Source: Diploptera punctata (Eukaryota > Arthropoda > Insecta > Blattodea > Blaberidae). From it: a stretch of DNA of 64,000 nucleotides. The position numbers and the translations under genes were made by a program. The notes beneath the pieces were generated by a model, which was not told the DNA's origin, ran no database searches, and saw only the letters and a program-made list of their open reading frames with translations. How positions within the stretch are numbered: the stretch's first letter is position 1; every line of letters begins with the position of its first letter. Shown here piece by piece: positions 44,772 through 56,667 of this stretch. Location of the stretch: positions 768,501 through 832,500 of the forward strand of contig JASPKZ010007542.1 of NCBI GenBank assembly GCA_030220185.1, in the 5' to 3' direction.

Positions 44772-45026
44772 ATGTACATAAGACGGGAGAATGAAGAATG
44801 TCCAGAATTGTACAGAAATGGAAAATTCAGAGAGGAGGCAAGAGGACGACCTGCTGCTATCTGGATACGGAATATGCATATGTTGAAGGAAATATTTGGT
44901 GTAGTGGAGAATGATGTACAGAATAGAGACAAATGGCGTAACATCATAAACAGTGTAGAGTTCTGTAAAGTAATATCTATCTTCGTGTATTTTAGATGTC
45001 AATGTTGTAACCTATTTTACATTTGA
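44772..45026 (+). mobile_element. Possible LINE tail relic
   Basis: The frame includes LYRNGKFREEARGRPAAIWI and RDKWRNIIN, reminiscent of the GRPxxxW...DR-x-W end of LINE proteins. The match is weak and no 3' tail is seen. Confidence 0.35.
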
Positions 45027-45089
45027 TATTGTTCGACAGGAGAATACTCATTAATAAAAAAATATCTTTCTTCATTTCATTATTATGAA

Positions 45090-45420
45090 CTTTCTACTAA
45101 TAGCAGATTTATCAAATTCATCTATTTATTCTTTTTCAACACATGTTCGTCTTCGAGGAGTTGTAACTTTCTCTCCGGTTTCTGCCGTCTTTAAAAATAT
45201 TTTGCACAGACTTACCCATCATCGTTGTCGCCCTTAAAATAAACTTCCCTACAGGTATAATTGTTTTTTTCTGATGTTTGTCTTTTTCACAAAATTGCAC
45301 GACTTTTTATATTATTCATTTCTCTGCCGAGCGGGTCCATTTTCGCGACGTAATGTTTTTGTTTTGAGGGATATTCATTATGGAAACCACACAACATAGC
45401 ACACAGCGCTTGAACTGTCA
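45090..45420 (-). pseudogene. Transposase N-terminal relic
   Basis: On the minus strand RSAEK--I-KVVQFCEKDKHQ, KKTIIPVGKFILRATTMMGK and, after a shift, TPRRRTCVEKE resemble the N-terminal region of insect DDE transposases with V-x-x-FC-E-x-EK and a basic TPxKxR block. The C-terminal type that goes with it is at 20977-21430. Stops and a frameshift are present. Confidence 0.4.
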
Positions 45421-46049
45421 GAGACACACAACCGAACAACTCGCTTTGCAAACCACAGCTGAAATCTATAATGTGAGTGAAGGAAAATCCACAGATAATT
45501 ATTAGTACTAAAAATTGGAGCGAGAGGGTGCGATGGCACTACTTAGTAAACAAACGTTTACATTTTCTTCTTCATGCTGTACTTGTAATGCGCGAGCATT
45601 GTGGGGCGATACAGGTGAGTTCTGATTTTCGCCACCGCACAGTCAATTAGATTAGATTAAATTAGATTAGAACGCTATATGTATATGTGTTCCGCAACTT
45701 TGTGCAGGTTAATTGTATTATACTGCCAATCGTTGTTTGTTATAATTGAATGAAAATTGAATTTATTCTACGGTTTTATGTACTCTGTTATGGTGTTCCT
45801 GATTTCGACACATCAAGCATTCACGCACGACTAATATCGCCATTTTCTGGACTAGGCCCAGAGGCTCGAGGAGGAACTATAATACTCTATTTGACACTAT
45901 TCTGCCGTAAATTGTCACATAGGCCCCGAGTTGTGAGGAAGTACACGAATCCCCCACCCTCCCGGTACCATCACAACCACATATTTTAAACACCAGACTA
46001 TTTTTCTTAAATGAGGTGAGGTGAAGCGTGGTATGAAATGAATGAATGA
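45421..46049. other. Intergenic sequence, nothing recognised
   Basis: A short ATTAGATTA run at about 45645-45670 is the only repeat. Confidence 0.4.
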
Positions 46050-46225
46050 ATAAATGAAGATGAAAAAAATTACATGATAGGGGAGGAAAGAGAAGCGTGG
46101 ACTGTTCGTGAGATAAAATTTGTGAAATGGAAGAACCCTGAGAAAAACCAGGAAAATCCCGCTATGGTCCACCACCAATGCCTCTCCGAAACCTCGAGGA
46201 TTGATTCCAGTCGGGATGCAATGTT
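46050..46225 (-). repeat. Possible SINE-5 relative
   Basis: It shares with 10460-10722 the phrase CCCTGAGAAAAACC/CCCGAGAAAAACC followed by a GTCCACCAC stretch and a terminal GATTCCAGTCGGG region. Very diverged. Confidence 0.35.
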
Positions 46226-47639
46226 AATCATAATTCGTTTCTTATGTGATTTTTAATTTAATTTATAAAGAATTTTGTAGATATGAAAAATGGAAAAAAA
46301 TTGAAGTTTAACAACTAAGTATTGAATGAATAGTCTAAAAATCCCTCATGGGCAGAGGCCTCCTGACGTAGTAGGGTGAAGCTCATTATGAGAACCGAAC
46401 CTACAAAGCAGTTAATCGTGCTACTTATTTTCTAAGATCCACTAAAAATTGTTTCTGGCTTCCCGTGGCCATAATCTGCATTTTTCTTGAAAAAGTCTGT
46501 CCTGTAAGAATACTTGCCCGCTTTTCTTATTGCTTGTCCTTGGGTTCCACACAGAGATCCTGTGTGTCTGTCTATTTTGATAAAAGGTTTTTTCTAGATT
46601 TTTTAGAATTAATAAGTTGATTAATGTAATGTCTCTCTTTTTACTTTAGTTTAATCTCCCTCTTATATAGGTATTTTTACATGCCCTATGTCACTCGGGT
46701 CTTACAGGGATACGATCTATCAGCAGAGGTGTAAAGTTAATTTCTGCGCGTAGTGTTTTTTGTCGTACTTACAGCAATGCCGACCATGATTGAAAGTTCA
46801 ACTTCCTACATTTTCGGGGTTGCCAACCTAAATAACTATACCGTAATATTACTTTTACACCGACGCGACGTGTGGGAAGTAAAACCACTGGCCTCTATGT
46901 ATACTACGTATAATGTGTAGCCTATACAAAACATATCCAAAAGGTAGTGTTAATATACATTATACGAAATAAATCACATTTTAAATTAACTGAACTTTAT
47001 TTGAAACAATATATTTTATCAAAATTGTTCTCATGCCTCCTGTAGTTTCAAGTAATAAACATTGCCCACACTGTTAACGTTAGTCAATTGTTTATAATGA
47101 ACGAAAATATTTCCAACAAAGATGTTATTATTTTACTATTAAGTTATTCATTATTTTGAAAACGCCATCGCGCAAAAAATAATGTACAACGCACGTTTGT
47201 TAAGTGTTTTACAAAATCTCGGAAATTATTTTTCCTCGATTCTTTAAAAAGCACTTCCCAACGTCGCATCGTAATATACTATAACTTCTTATTTATAAAT
47301 TATTAGTAACACACTTCTGATAGAACTACTCATGGAAAAACTGCACTTAAACTAGCGTGAAATATTTTCAAAGTCCTATAGAACAACAGTGCGCATGCGC
47401 CAGGGTTTATAGAGCCAGCGATAACCCACAATCAAACCACTTATCGATTATCATCCTCGATTACTATCCGTCGCTATGAAATATAAATGACCAATATTTG
47501 CAATTGTGGCAAGAAGTAATATACTCGTAAGTACTGAAACGTACCATTAATAGTAATAACTGGAAGGTGCACAAAACGTGCACACGAGTCTATTACCAAC
47601 ATAGAAACCCAAACGAATGGTACCTACCCCTCTAAGCTA
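46226..47639. other. Intergenic sequence, nothing recognised
   Basis: No coding motif. ATGTGTAGCCTATACAAAAC and similar runs have no partner in the window. Confidence 0.4.
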
Positions 47640-47955
47640 TAATGAATACCATATACAATCGGAGTGGGGGTGGCGACTTTATGGGAGGAGTCATCGCCCT
47701 TATAAGGCGAGGACGCGCGTGAAAGCTCTCTCACGCTCCTACGTTCTGCAATAGTCAAGTTCTTCAGTAACCGTTCGCGAAGGTGATATTAAAACACGTG
47801 GGCGGAAGTAATTCATCATCTCCACTCCGAGTTAGTTAAGTATCAAACATTGTAAATCAACAATTGTACACACAAAATCATTCAATAAACTGAAATAAGT
47901 GTATAATATAAACATTCCTGAGTGATCATATTCTACCCTGAGCGAACCGGCACAC
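47640..47955 (+). promoter_or_regulatory. Promoter-like block, possible solo LTR
   Basis: A locally GC-rich stretch in AT-rich surroundings has CCTTATAAGGCG (TATA-like, 47698) followed by a CT-rich region that could hold a transcription start, and about 190 bases further AATAAA (47884). TATA, start region and poly(A) signal within 300 bases is the layout of an LTR. No clean TG...CA ends or target duplication were found, and no gag-pol is in the window. Confidence 0.3.
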
Positions 47956-49639
47956 AATAAATCCCCAACTCTATGTTTAAAAAATGTATCAATGATATTA
48001 AAATTACCAAACTTTTATTAAAAATGGGTGTACACTTACTTATCACTCCCTAACGCTGAACCAACTAGTGATAACCCAAAACAGCGATAGAAAAATCATA
48101 GACTAAGTAATATACTCTGTGTAGAAAATAGCAGTTAGCATCACAATATTGTCTAACAGTGTCATAATATTGTGATTTGAATATTTAAATAAATACTTCA
48201 AAATTGTCTAATAATGTTATAAAATTGTTTGAAAAAGTTTAAAATATTAAACAATGTTAGTAAATACTGAAGAAGAGCTAGAGTTTACAACAATATAACC
48301 GAAAAATCAAGCGCTAGTACAAGTGCAGTTGAGCCCTACTCATTTTTCATTAGAGGCTGATTAACTTTAAAACCATGGTTGAAGTTTAAAATTTGGCCAG
48401 TGCATGTTTATCTTATGTATTATATCTCTAGGACATTCATCATGACATTGCATTTGCACCTACATATATAATCCAAATGATATACGTCCCTAGGTATAGG
48501 TATCTCGAAATCGAGAAACAACTAATATTATGATGAACATCGTAAGAATATTATACAATTTCATAAAAATCCACAGAACAAATGACAATCATATAGCTAA
48601 TTCTCCTGGACAGATTAAGTTTATGATTGTTTCAATACGTTCTATAACACAAACGTTACCAAAATTGGAGCGATTCCCTGGAAATTGATTTACAAATATC
48701 TCTTGCGCGATTAAAACAACCAAAATTACAAATTTTAGCTATTAATATCAGGATAATGAGTTATTGATATGTCAGTTTATACCTTCGCTGTATTTTTCAA
48801 ATTATTTAATAAAACTATTCCTCTGTAATAATGTGCTAGAAACCATGTTCTTGTTTAGAATATTTAACCTACATTTATGAAACCCCTCTTACAATTTCAT
48901 AGGTTTTGTTTCCATTGTGTATTATTTTTTCATTCACTTTACAGACATGAAAGTTTCATTTACAAATTCCAAAATTCTCTTTAGCACAGGAAGCAAATCT
49001 TCATTGAATGTCACACGATATCATGATATATATTATCAGGTTCTTTCATATAACTCTCATACATTGTGTCTCCCTGTATTTTATACCAGTGTAATAACAA
49101 TGTCACAATATACGTAACACTATGTATTACAAAAAAACTCGGATAAGCCTACGCTCGTAAAATTCTGTGTTGTAATATTGCAAGATCAAGTTGTAAAGAT
49201 TAGATTTTTAAATTCCAGGAATAGCTATTTCTTTCCTTAATCTCAGTCTTTTTATTTTTTATTTATAGGGTCTTTCTGTGAGGAAGGCCTTTGTAGGCAT
49301 ATTCATGTCCCATTTCTTTGTGCTTTTGCATGTTCTCTAGGTACTTCATACATACTGTATTCTTGGTTTTCTTTCTTACATCTAGCATCCAATGCAACGT
49401 TTCCATTTTCCTATTTTATTAAATGTTGCTAAATTTAGAGTTAACAGTATCAGTCACCATTTTATTCCTAGATTCCCAGTATCAGTGTCATTATTTCTAT
49501 ATTTTTTGTTATCTGTTTTATTTTTTTTATTCACTGCCCCAAGTTGTCATTTCGACATTTATGGTGTTCTCTCCTGGCATTGGCTTAATTGTAACCCACT
49601 TCTGAAGATGTGGTGCCTAGACGGCGGAGTTACGTTACG
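47956..49639. other. Long stretch with no recognised feature
   Basis: AT-rich; no domain or matched ends noticed. Two short open frames at 48917 and 49392 look like chance. Confidence 0.4.
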
Positions 49640-49835
49640 CCGATGATATGATGGATGATAAATGATAATGAAGCGCCAGGAGAGTTCTTAACCTAAACTT
49701 AACCTACATTCCAGACCATGGACAACCACAGAAATAATTGCCTTTAAGGAAAAATTCCTATGGTTTGACCGGGAATCGAACCCGGAACCTCATGAATAGT
49801 AGTCAGAAACGCGGACCACTAGCACATGAGGCTGG
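49640..49835 (-). repeat. SINE-6, tRNA-derived, single copy here
   Basis: On the minus strand the right end reads CATGTGCTAGTGGTCCGCGT (A box) and GGTTCCGGGTTCGATTCCC (B box). The body runs left to ATCATTTATCATC-type repeats at 49640-49670, which would be the tail. Confidence 0.6.
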
Positions 49836-50989
49836 TCGTATCTGTTTTATTGACGTCTTCATTTCAACGATGGCTAATTTTATTTGATAAACTTATTTTT
49901 CATTATTATTAATTATTGCAGTTTCTTTAATCAACACAGTCATAACTAGAGCGAGGATTTTTATGAAATTTCATGTGTTAAACTATCGGTCAGAGAGCGC
50001 TGAGACAAAGTATCTTTACATTTTATGATATGTAGAATCAAATAAGACCGACATATTTTTTTTTCATATTTCATAATATTTTTTTTCAAAATGTTCATAT
50101 TTTAGTAAAAATGTAATATTCCTTCATATTTTTCAACTTTCAATTTTTTTAATAAAATTTCTATTAATTGGTTAAAAACATTTTTGAAGTGACTATAGTT
50201 TTGAAATGTTTTGACAATGTATTGTGGTAAAAGTCGGAAATTCCTCAGTATCCCATCTGAAACAAGATAAATAGATTTGATAAAAGAAAATAATTGAAAA
50301 AAGGAGACATGGAATGACCAAGTGGAGGCTTTTGTCCGAAACTACAGAACAAAAACAGGGATTTCCTAATATGCGACAAGACCATGAATAAGTAGAACAA
50401 CAATGTTAGAATAATAACCACCTTCTCTTTCTCTCAGGTAGCAACTGTTCCTTTTTACTACCTAAGGACATGTCTTACTTTGTGAATGGATTACAGTATT
50501 TAAATGTAGGGAAGACTGCTGCTGCTAAATTGAAGCTGTGCTGAAGAATAAGGTCTTACTCTACAGTTTATGAAATTATTAAAGTTCTTGTAGATAAGGC
50601 CAATATTATTCTCACTTGCATCAAAATATCAAATATAGCGCGGTACATGTTTGTTCCCATAACATCATATGGTGTGGAGCATACTTTGTGATCGTACAAA
50701 ATAATTCTGACAGACAGACGTTAAAAAATATAGAAAAAACTTCTAACTGTATATTACGAACCGAATTGATAATTGAATTAATCAAAGCACGAGTATACCA
50801 TATTGTGCTCAGACAAATTTCACGGAAAAACTAATGTTAAAATAATTCTAACTACATTTCACTATGTTCATACGTGTAATATATAGGATTAAAAATAATT
50901 GTAATTGCAAAGAGAGTTTTGAAATACACCCTAGAACTATTTGTGGATTAATTCATTTTAACATCTTGTTTCTCTAAATATGACATACA

Positions 50990-51240
50990 GTACTTGGTCT
51001 ACTGCGATGGGCAGGACATGTAATACGAATGCATGAATGAAAGATGTGCATGGAAGCTTCTTGTAGGAAAACCAGGGGAAAACGCCCAGTTGGTAGACCA
51101 AGAATGAAGTGGGAGAATAACATTAATCATGATTTGAGGGAATTAGATTATGGAGGGGATGATTGGAAAACATTAGCTCAGGATAGGTACGTATGAAGAA
51201 CTTATGTCCATGCGACCATGAACCTACGGGTTCGATCATG
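50990..51240 (+). mobile_element. 5'-truncated LINE tail inside hAT copy 2
   Basis: The plus frame reads GKRPVGRPRMKWENNINHDL then RELDYGGDDWKTLAQDRYV and RTYVHATMNLRV, a well-known LINE C-terminal pattern (GRPRxxWxDN, LAQDRxxWRAYVxAAMNLRV). A stop and one changed codon (W to stop) show decay. Confidence 0.75.
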
Positions 51241-52153
51241 CAAGTTAGTTCGGACTTGGTCTACGTGTGTTCTGATTCGTCCAATTTAATCTTATTGTGA
51301 CATTTGCATATACTGGAATTCATTATCTTTATGCAAGGTAAACAGAAGTCATCCAAACTGTACCTACTCTAAATTTTGTCAGTGGTATATTCGATGGAAG
51401 CATGTTACTATGGTTACTATGATTTGTTTTTTGTTTATGTTTGGATTTCATAATTAATTATCATTGGCCGGTCCCAAGCCCGGATGAGAAAGGAGGAGGG
51501 GGAGGAGTAACAACCTCGTTAAAAAACCAGGGTTCAGTTGGCTCCGAGTGATAGTACTCTGTAAGGGCCCCTAGCCAGGGTTACGGTGAAGACCTCAACG
51601 GCAGAGTCGGCGCAGAAGGAGTCCTTCATCACGGCGGATCTGGCAGAAGAGGCAACCCTATCTCTAAGGGAAATAGAGAAACGCTGCCTTGCGGTGAAGA
51701 GGGATCTTCAAAGGCTATGGGAGGAAAACCCAGACAGAAATTTTCCTGGTCCTCCAGGTTGGGGGTTTATGCTGTGGGCCAGCTCCCCACACATTAGAAA
51801 AAAAAAAAAAATGCTAAAAGACCAAATCAATCAAAGCCGGACGGAAAAAAGTATGAAAGACAAAAGCAACGAAAACGGACATTGAATATAGGCACGTGGA
51901 ATGTACGAGGAATTAGAAACAAAATTAATGAAGTAGAGCAGGAGAATTATTCCAGAACAATATAGATATTGCAGCAGTGACGGAAACAAAAAAGAAAGGA
52001 TCGGGAAATTCATATTTAGGAAACTACATACATTTTGGTCAGGTGTAAATAAATCAAAAAGAGCTAAAGCAGGAGTATCAATGTTGTAAAAAAGAAATAC
52101 AGTAAAAACATAACAGAATATTAACATATTAATGAAAGATGCCTAAAGATTAA

Positions 52154-52795
52154 ATGAAGCTTATGGGAAGAACAATGGTGTTCTTAGCAGTCTACTCACC
52201 AACAGATGATGCTGCACAGAGGCAGAAAGAAAAGTACTATTCAGTATTAGTGGAACAAATAGAGAAAATACGAAGTAATGAAGAATTAATACTAATGGGA
52301 GATTTAAATGGGAAAGTGGGTAGAAGAAACAATGATGAAGCAGTAGGAACATATGGGGAACAAGAAGTCAACGATAATGGAAATAGAATCATAGAGATGT
52401 GCAAACAACATAAATTAAAGATAGTAAACACATTTTTCGACCATAAGGATATTCATAAATTTACTTGGGAACGACCTAGTCTCAATCAGAAATCAATAAT
52501 AGACTACATAATTGTAAAGCAAAATACTTCCTTATTTATTAAGGACTCAAGGGTTAAAAGAGGAGCAAATTGTGGTTCTGACCACTATCTACTCACAGCA
52601 CAGATCATCCCCAAATTCCCTACAGGGAAAAAAGTGCATGATGAAGCAAGGGAATCAACAATGCAACCGAAGCAGGAAGAAAAATTTAAACTGTATTTAT
52701 TTAATCAGGATAGTATCAAAAACTTATATAAAGAAAGACTGAGGATTAAAATTGAGAATTTGGATTACAAGGAAGAACATAGAAGAAGAATATAA
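52154..52795 (+). pseudogene. LINE E ORF, APE-type endonuclease segment
   Basis: 213 codons with VFLAVYSPTDDAA, ELILMGDLNGKVGRRNND (GDxN), NDNGNRIIEMCKQH, DIHKFTWERPSLNQKS, IDYIIVKQ and NCGSDHYLLTA (catalytic SDH). The first part of the domain, up to the TET motif, is upstream in broken frames (51880-52150). The last codons read into a different frame than the linker. Confidence 0.85.
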
Positions 52796-53327
52796 TCAAT
52801 TAAAGGAAATAATACATTCGGCAGCAAAAGAAGCATTAGGCACAATAAATAAAAAACAAAATACCCAAGATTGGTGGAATGATGATATTGAAGAATTAAC
52901 CAAAAAGAAGAAAAAATGCTACTTAGAATGGTTGGCAAATAAAACAACAGAAAATTGGATAGAATACAAGAGAACAAACGCCGAAGTTAAAAGGAAAGTG
53001 ATAGAAGAAAAAAACAAATTATGGAAAAGCAAATGCCAAGAAATAGAAAGTTATATAGGAGGATCACAATCATCAGAAGTATGGAGATTTCTAAAAACAC
53101 TGAAAACCAACCAAGGACCCAGCAAGATAAATTTGTTAGCAAAATCAGACGCAGAAAAACATTACAAAACTTTACTGTCAGAAACTAGAAATGAGTTTAT
53201 GGAAACAACAGAAAATCCATCCATAGAAATGAACGCCCTGGAATTTGATACAATAGATATAGAATTAGAAATTCAAACCCTAAAGAATAAAAAGGCACCA
53301 GGGCCAGGAACATACCAAATGAGTTAA
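52752..53327 (+). pseudogene. LINE E ORF, linker before the RT
   Basis: 191 codons, charged and largely helical (EEEYNQLKEIIHSAAKEALG, DDIEELTKKKKKCYLEWL), ending KNKKAPGPGTYQM, where the RT begins with the APGPD-type motif. A frameshift here separates it from the RT frame starting at 53360. Confidence 0.8.
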
Positions 53328-53359
53328 TTAAATATGGCCCAAAAAATTTAATAGGTAGA

Positions 53360-54676
53360 TTGAGGGACTTGTATAATAAGTGCATTGCAATACAGAAGAT
53401 TCCTGATGAATGGAAAATAAGCTACATAGTACCAATATACAAGAAGGGCAATAGAAGAGACGCAAAAAACTACAGAGGACTAAGTATAAATAACACATTA
53501 TATAGAATATTTACGAAGTTATTAAAAACAAAGTTACAAAAAGATGTTAAAGACAAATTAGGAGAAGATCAAAATGGATTCAGACCAGGAAGGTCATGTG
53601 TTGACAATATATTTGCAATACAACAGTTAATTGAAAAACGGACTGCAGTTGGAGAAGAAACCCATTTGACAATGATAGATTTAGAGAAAGCTTATGACTC
53701 AATTCCGAGGAACAAATTATGGGAAGTATTGGAGAAATACAATATTGACAGAAACCTAATAGAAATTATTAAACAAACCTATAAAGATAACTCCGCTTAT
53801 GTTAAAATGGGAAATATAATGTCTAATCCTATAAACACCTCAAAGGGATTGAAACAAGGGTGCAGTCTATCACCAATTTTATTTAATATTTATGTAGAAT
53901 TTATATTAACGAAATGGAAACAAAGCTGCAAAGGTATGGGGATCCCAATAGGCAATACATTTTTGCTGACATTACAATTTGCCGATGATCAACTGGTTTT
54001 AGCGCAAGACAATTTTGATATGGAATTCATGATAAAAAGCAATAGCAATGAAAGAGAAAACTTAGTATTGGAAGATGGAATCCAAATAAAGCAAGTGAAA
54101 CAAACTAAATATTTGGGAATGATTATGGATAACATCGAAGGTATAGGCAAAGAGAACATAAAACATAGAATTGAATTGAGTAGCAAAATAATATCATCAT
54201 TAAATTCCATATGGTGGGATAAGCATATTTGGAAAGACACAAAAAAATATATTGGTAAAACATTGGTGGAATCTGTTGCAATGTACGGAAGTGAGGTATG
54301 GACAATCAATAAGTACTACAAGAATAGACTAATAGCTCTAGAAATGGATTATTTACGAAGAAGTGCCAGAAAGTCTAAATTAGAACGTGTCACAAATAAG
54401 GAAATTAGAAACAAAATGGAAGCAGAAGAAAGCATAATTGAAAGAATTGAGGAAAAGGAATTAAAGTGGTTAGGACATGTTTTAAGAATGGAAGATGAGC
54501 GATGGCCGAAGCAACTATATGAATGGCATCCTAAGAGAAAGAAGAAAAGAGGAAGACCAAGGTTAACATGGAAGGAAAACATGAAGACAGTAATGCAAGC
54601 TAGAGGGCTAAGCATCGAAGATGCCCAAGACCGTAGGCTTTGGAGGTTTGGCACGGGAAGACGGCAGCAGCTGTAA
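53360..54676 (+). CDS. LINE E reverse transcriptase and C-terminal domain, long open frame
   Basis: 438 codons without a stop: PDEWKISYIVPIYKKGN, NYRGLSINNTLYRIFTKLL, FRPGRSCVDNIFAIQQLI, LTMIDLEKAYDSIPRNKLW, GLKQGCSLSPILFNIYVEF, LQFADDQLVLAQ (catalytic FADD intact), TKYLGMIMDN, AMYGSEVWTINK and, at the end, RGRPRLTWKENMKTVMQARG. It would copy the element's RNA at a nicked target, but it lacks its upstream endonuclease in frame. Its start codon is only the first Met of an internal frame. Confidence 0.8.
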   Translation: MRDLYNKCIAIQKIPDEWKISYIVPIYKKGNRRDAKNYRGLSINNTLYRIFTKLLKTKLQKDVKDKLGEDQNGFRPGRSCVDNIFAIQQLIEKRTAVGEETHLTMIDLEKAYDSIPRNKLWEVLEKYNIDRNLIEIIKQTYKDNSAYVKMGNIMSNPINTSKGLKQGCSLSPILFNIYVEFILTKWKQSCKGMGIPIGNTFLLTLQFADDQLVLAQDNFDMEFMIKSNSNERENLVLEDGIQIKQVKQTKYLGMIMDNIEGIGKENIKHRIELSSKIISSLNSIWWDKHIWKDTKKYIGKTLVESVAMYGSEVWTINKYYKNRLIALEMDYLRRSARKSKLERVTNKEIRNKMEAEESIIERIEEKELKWLGHVLRMEDERWPKQLYEWHPKRKKKRGRPRLTWKENMKTVMQARGLSIEDAQDRRLWRFGTGRRQQL

Positions 54677-54748
54677 AAACCCGAAGATAGATAGATAGGA
54701 TAATTGATCGTGTTTTATATATACCCAGTATTAATTTATTGAAATAAA

Positions 54749-55039
54749 GTGTCAAACTACAGGCTTGGGAGGTCCTTGTGGATAGATGGATGTTGAGACT
54801 TCCACATTTCTAAATAATAGCCAAGGGATGTCCACTGCGTTCTCAGTCCTGTGTGACGCCCGTCATTGCCCCAGAACATGCGTCTGGTACTCATTCAAAT
54901 TAAGAGCTGAGTAGACCCTAGGGCTATGATGACGCCAGAAGGTTTGGTCCAGCTAAAAAACCTGACCCCATTGAGACTCAAACCCACGACCTTCCGACTT
55001 GTTAGCATGATTTCTCAAACAACTACACTTCAACGTGAG
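54749..55039 (-). repeat. SINE-1 copy, diverged
   Basis: It follows the SINE-1 plan (CTACAGGC--GGAGG-CCTTG, CCAGAA--GCGTCTGGTACT, GAGCTGAGTAGACCC, CGACCTTCCGACTTGTTAG) with many changes. It lies in the right part of hAT copy 2 and is older than the copies at 19107 and 36786. Confidence 0.75.
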
Positions 55040-55489
55040 CCATTAGAATTGCTACAAATCATGAACATGATATTGTATATTGAGTCAGAATTAATGAAAA
55101 ATTAAATTAAAATGGAAATACAGAGAGAAATCTTGATTTCTTGAGCTACAAAAAGGTCTTCTTGTCTCATTTGTGTGCTGGTATGTATACCCATAAATTA
55201 TACAGAGTTAGTGTACATAAATATATGTAAAAAAGTAAGAAAACAGTAGCTTCATAATATTTTTGTGACCTAATTTTCATATTTTGTTATTATGATTTCA
55301 TATTTTAATATAATTTTCTTTATATAATTCCTCGCTCTAGTCATAACGCGACTTAACTGCAGGTTCTGGTTATCTTTCTAACCAGTCTATTGCGTTCAGC
55401 TTTCTATTTCGGCCTTCACTGTCGATCGGAGTGTTTTGTCATTGCCACGAAATCGATTTATAGAGTAATACTAATTCCATTGAGAAGTG

Positions 55490-55800
55490 TTCTCTATTCA
55501 TCTTCATCATCATATTCTTTCGCTCTTAGCTGGCCGTATTGAATTTTCTCCATTAGCTTTATCATCTGCCAACTTCTTCACCTCCGACCAAGTTCTTCCC
55601 ATTTCACGTATTTCTCCTGAAATAGGCCTCTTCCAAGTTACTTTTGGTCTTCCTCTCCTCCTTGTACCTTGAGGATTCCAACCCAGTGCGCACCTTTCTA
55701 TTGCAGTTTGAGATTTACGCAGAATATGTCCAATCCAACGCCATTTTCTTTCCTTTATTCTCCATTCATACTCTACCGATTATCATGACACTGTACCTAA
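55490..55800 (-). mobile_element. 5'-truncated LINE tail
   Basis: Minus frame: WRWIGHILRKSQTAIERCAL, then GWNPQGTRRRGRPKVTWKRP and GRTWSEVKKLADDKANGEN. This is the typical C-terminus of another LINE group (RWIGHxLR, WxPxGxRRRGRPxxTWRR, E-x-x-xA-x-R-x-W). ATGATGATGAAG-type tail on the left (about 55499-55511). Confidence 0.78.
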
Positions 55801-56279
55801 AAGTTTTAATCCGTTAAAAAAACTATATCGTATCACACTGGAGGGGATAAATTGAATAACATTGAATTGAATAATTATTCATTTTGGTAAAAATCCTAGC
55901 ATTTACCTCATATTAAATTATATTCTATGATTTACATTGTTGACATAAGAAAACATCAAGTATTAAGTGCTCCATATTTATAGGTTTTTGAGAGATAATC
56001 ATATAAATATTGTGATACATTTTGATATATCAGTTTTTATGAAAGGTTTATGGATAGTTTTACATAGTAATATTATATTTTCATAATGAATTATAGCTTC
56101 AAATAACTAAAACTATATAATTATGAAAATTGTTTACCTTATCAACCATATGAAATGTGTACATTTTATAGAAGATTTTATAATACCATATACATATTTT
56201 ATTACTTATTTGATTAAAGTATTACTGATGGATTTATACATCAATTTTGAAGAAAGGTACAATTTTATATACATATATT
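55801..56279. other. AT-rich intergenic sequence, nothing recognised
   Basis: No supported feature. Confidence 0.4.
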
Positions 56280-56667
56280 TTATATTCTTAATATAAAGGC
56301 TGGCAATGGCCACAGCGGAGCTGTTAATGCCAGATTGACATGCTCTATAAAATGTTGTGTAAAGCCAACTATCATAACACCAGGCAGCTCTACCAGCAAA
56401 TCCTACTCCCACGTCCTCGTCGTGACCTCTGGACAATGTAACTCATAATTACAGCAGATGGGAGAGGGTGAGAGCGAGTATCCGGCGCTCACAAACCGGA
56501 CCAACTGGCTATGGGAGCACTCCCAAACAGAAAAGCAGGCAAGTTCAGAGGCCTCAAGGTGGCAACCCCACCACTGAACTTTCTCAGCGATGGGTTGGTA
56601 ACCCATTCTGAGGAGATCTATACATACTCAGAATCTAAAGGAAAGAAATGACCGGACTGATATCACA

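Larger units (their letters stand above)
51472..54700 (+). mobile_element. LINE E: nearly full-length RTE-like non-LTR retrotransposon
   Basis: Order: a GC-richer 5' leader (CCGGTCCCAAGCCCGGATGA), an upstream frame (51586-51885), an endonuclease starting near 51886 (NIGTWNVRGIRNK) and running to about 52620, a linker, then the RT and C-terminal domain (53360-54676). A very short 3' UTR and a GATA tail end it. The size of 3.2 kb, absent ORF1 proper and simple-repeat tail fit RTE-like elements. The endonuclease start is broken by stops, so the element is dead, but its RT half is intact. It is nested in hAT copy 2, and the broken copy at 18566 is its relative. Confidence 0.87.
49947..55339 (+). 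mobile_element. hAT element, copy 2, swollen by later insertions
   Basis: An exact 8-bp duplication, GTCATAAC, lies at 49939-49946 and 55340-55347. The ends are inverted: TAGAGCGAGGATTTTTATG and, from the right, TAGAGCGAGGAATTATATA. The outer 300-400 bases on each side match copy 1 in reverse (ATTTCATGTGTTAAACTATC; CTTCTTGTCTCATTTGTGTG). The interior gained a LINE tail (about 50990-51240), LINE E (51472-54700) and a diverged SINE-1 (54749-55039). No transposase domain is readable, so what remains of the element itself is under 2 kb. Confidence 0.9.
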
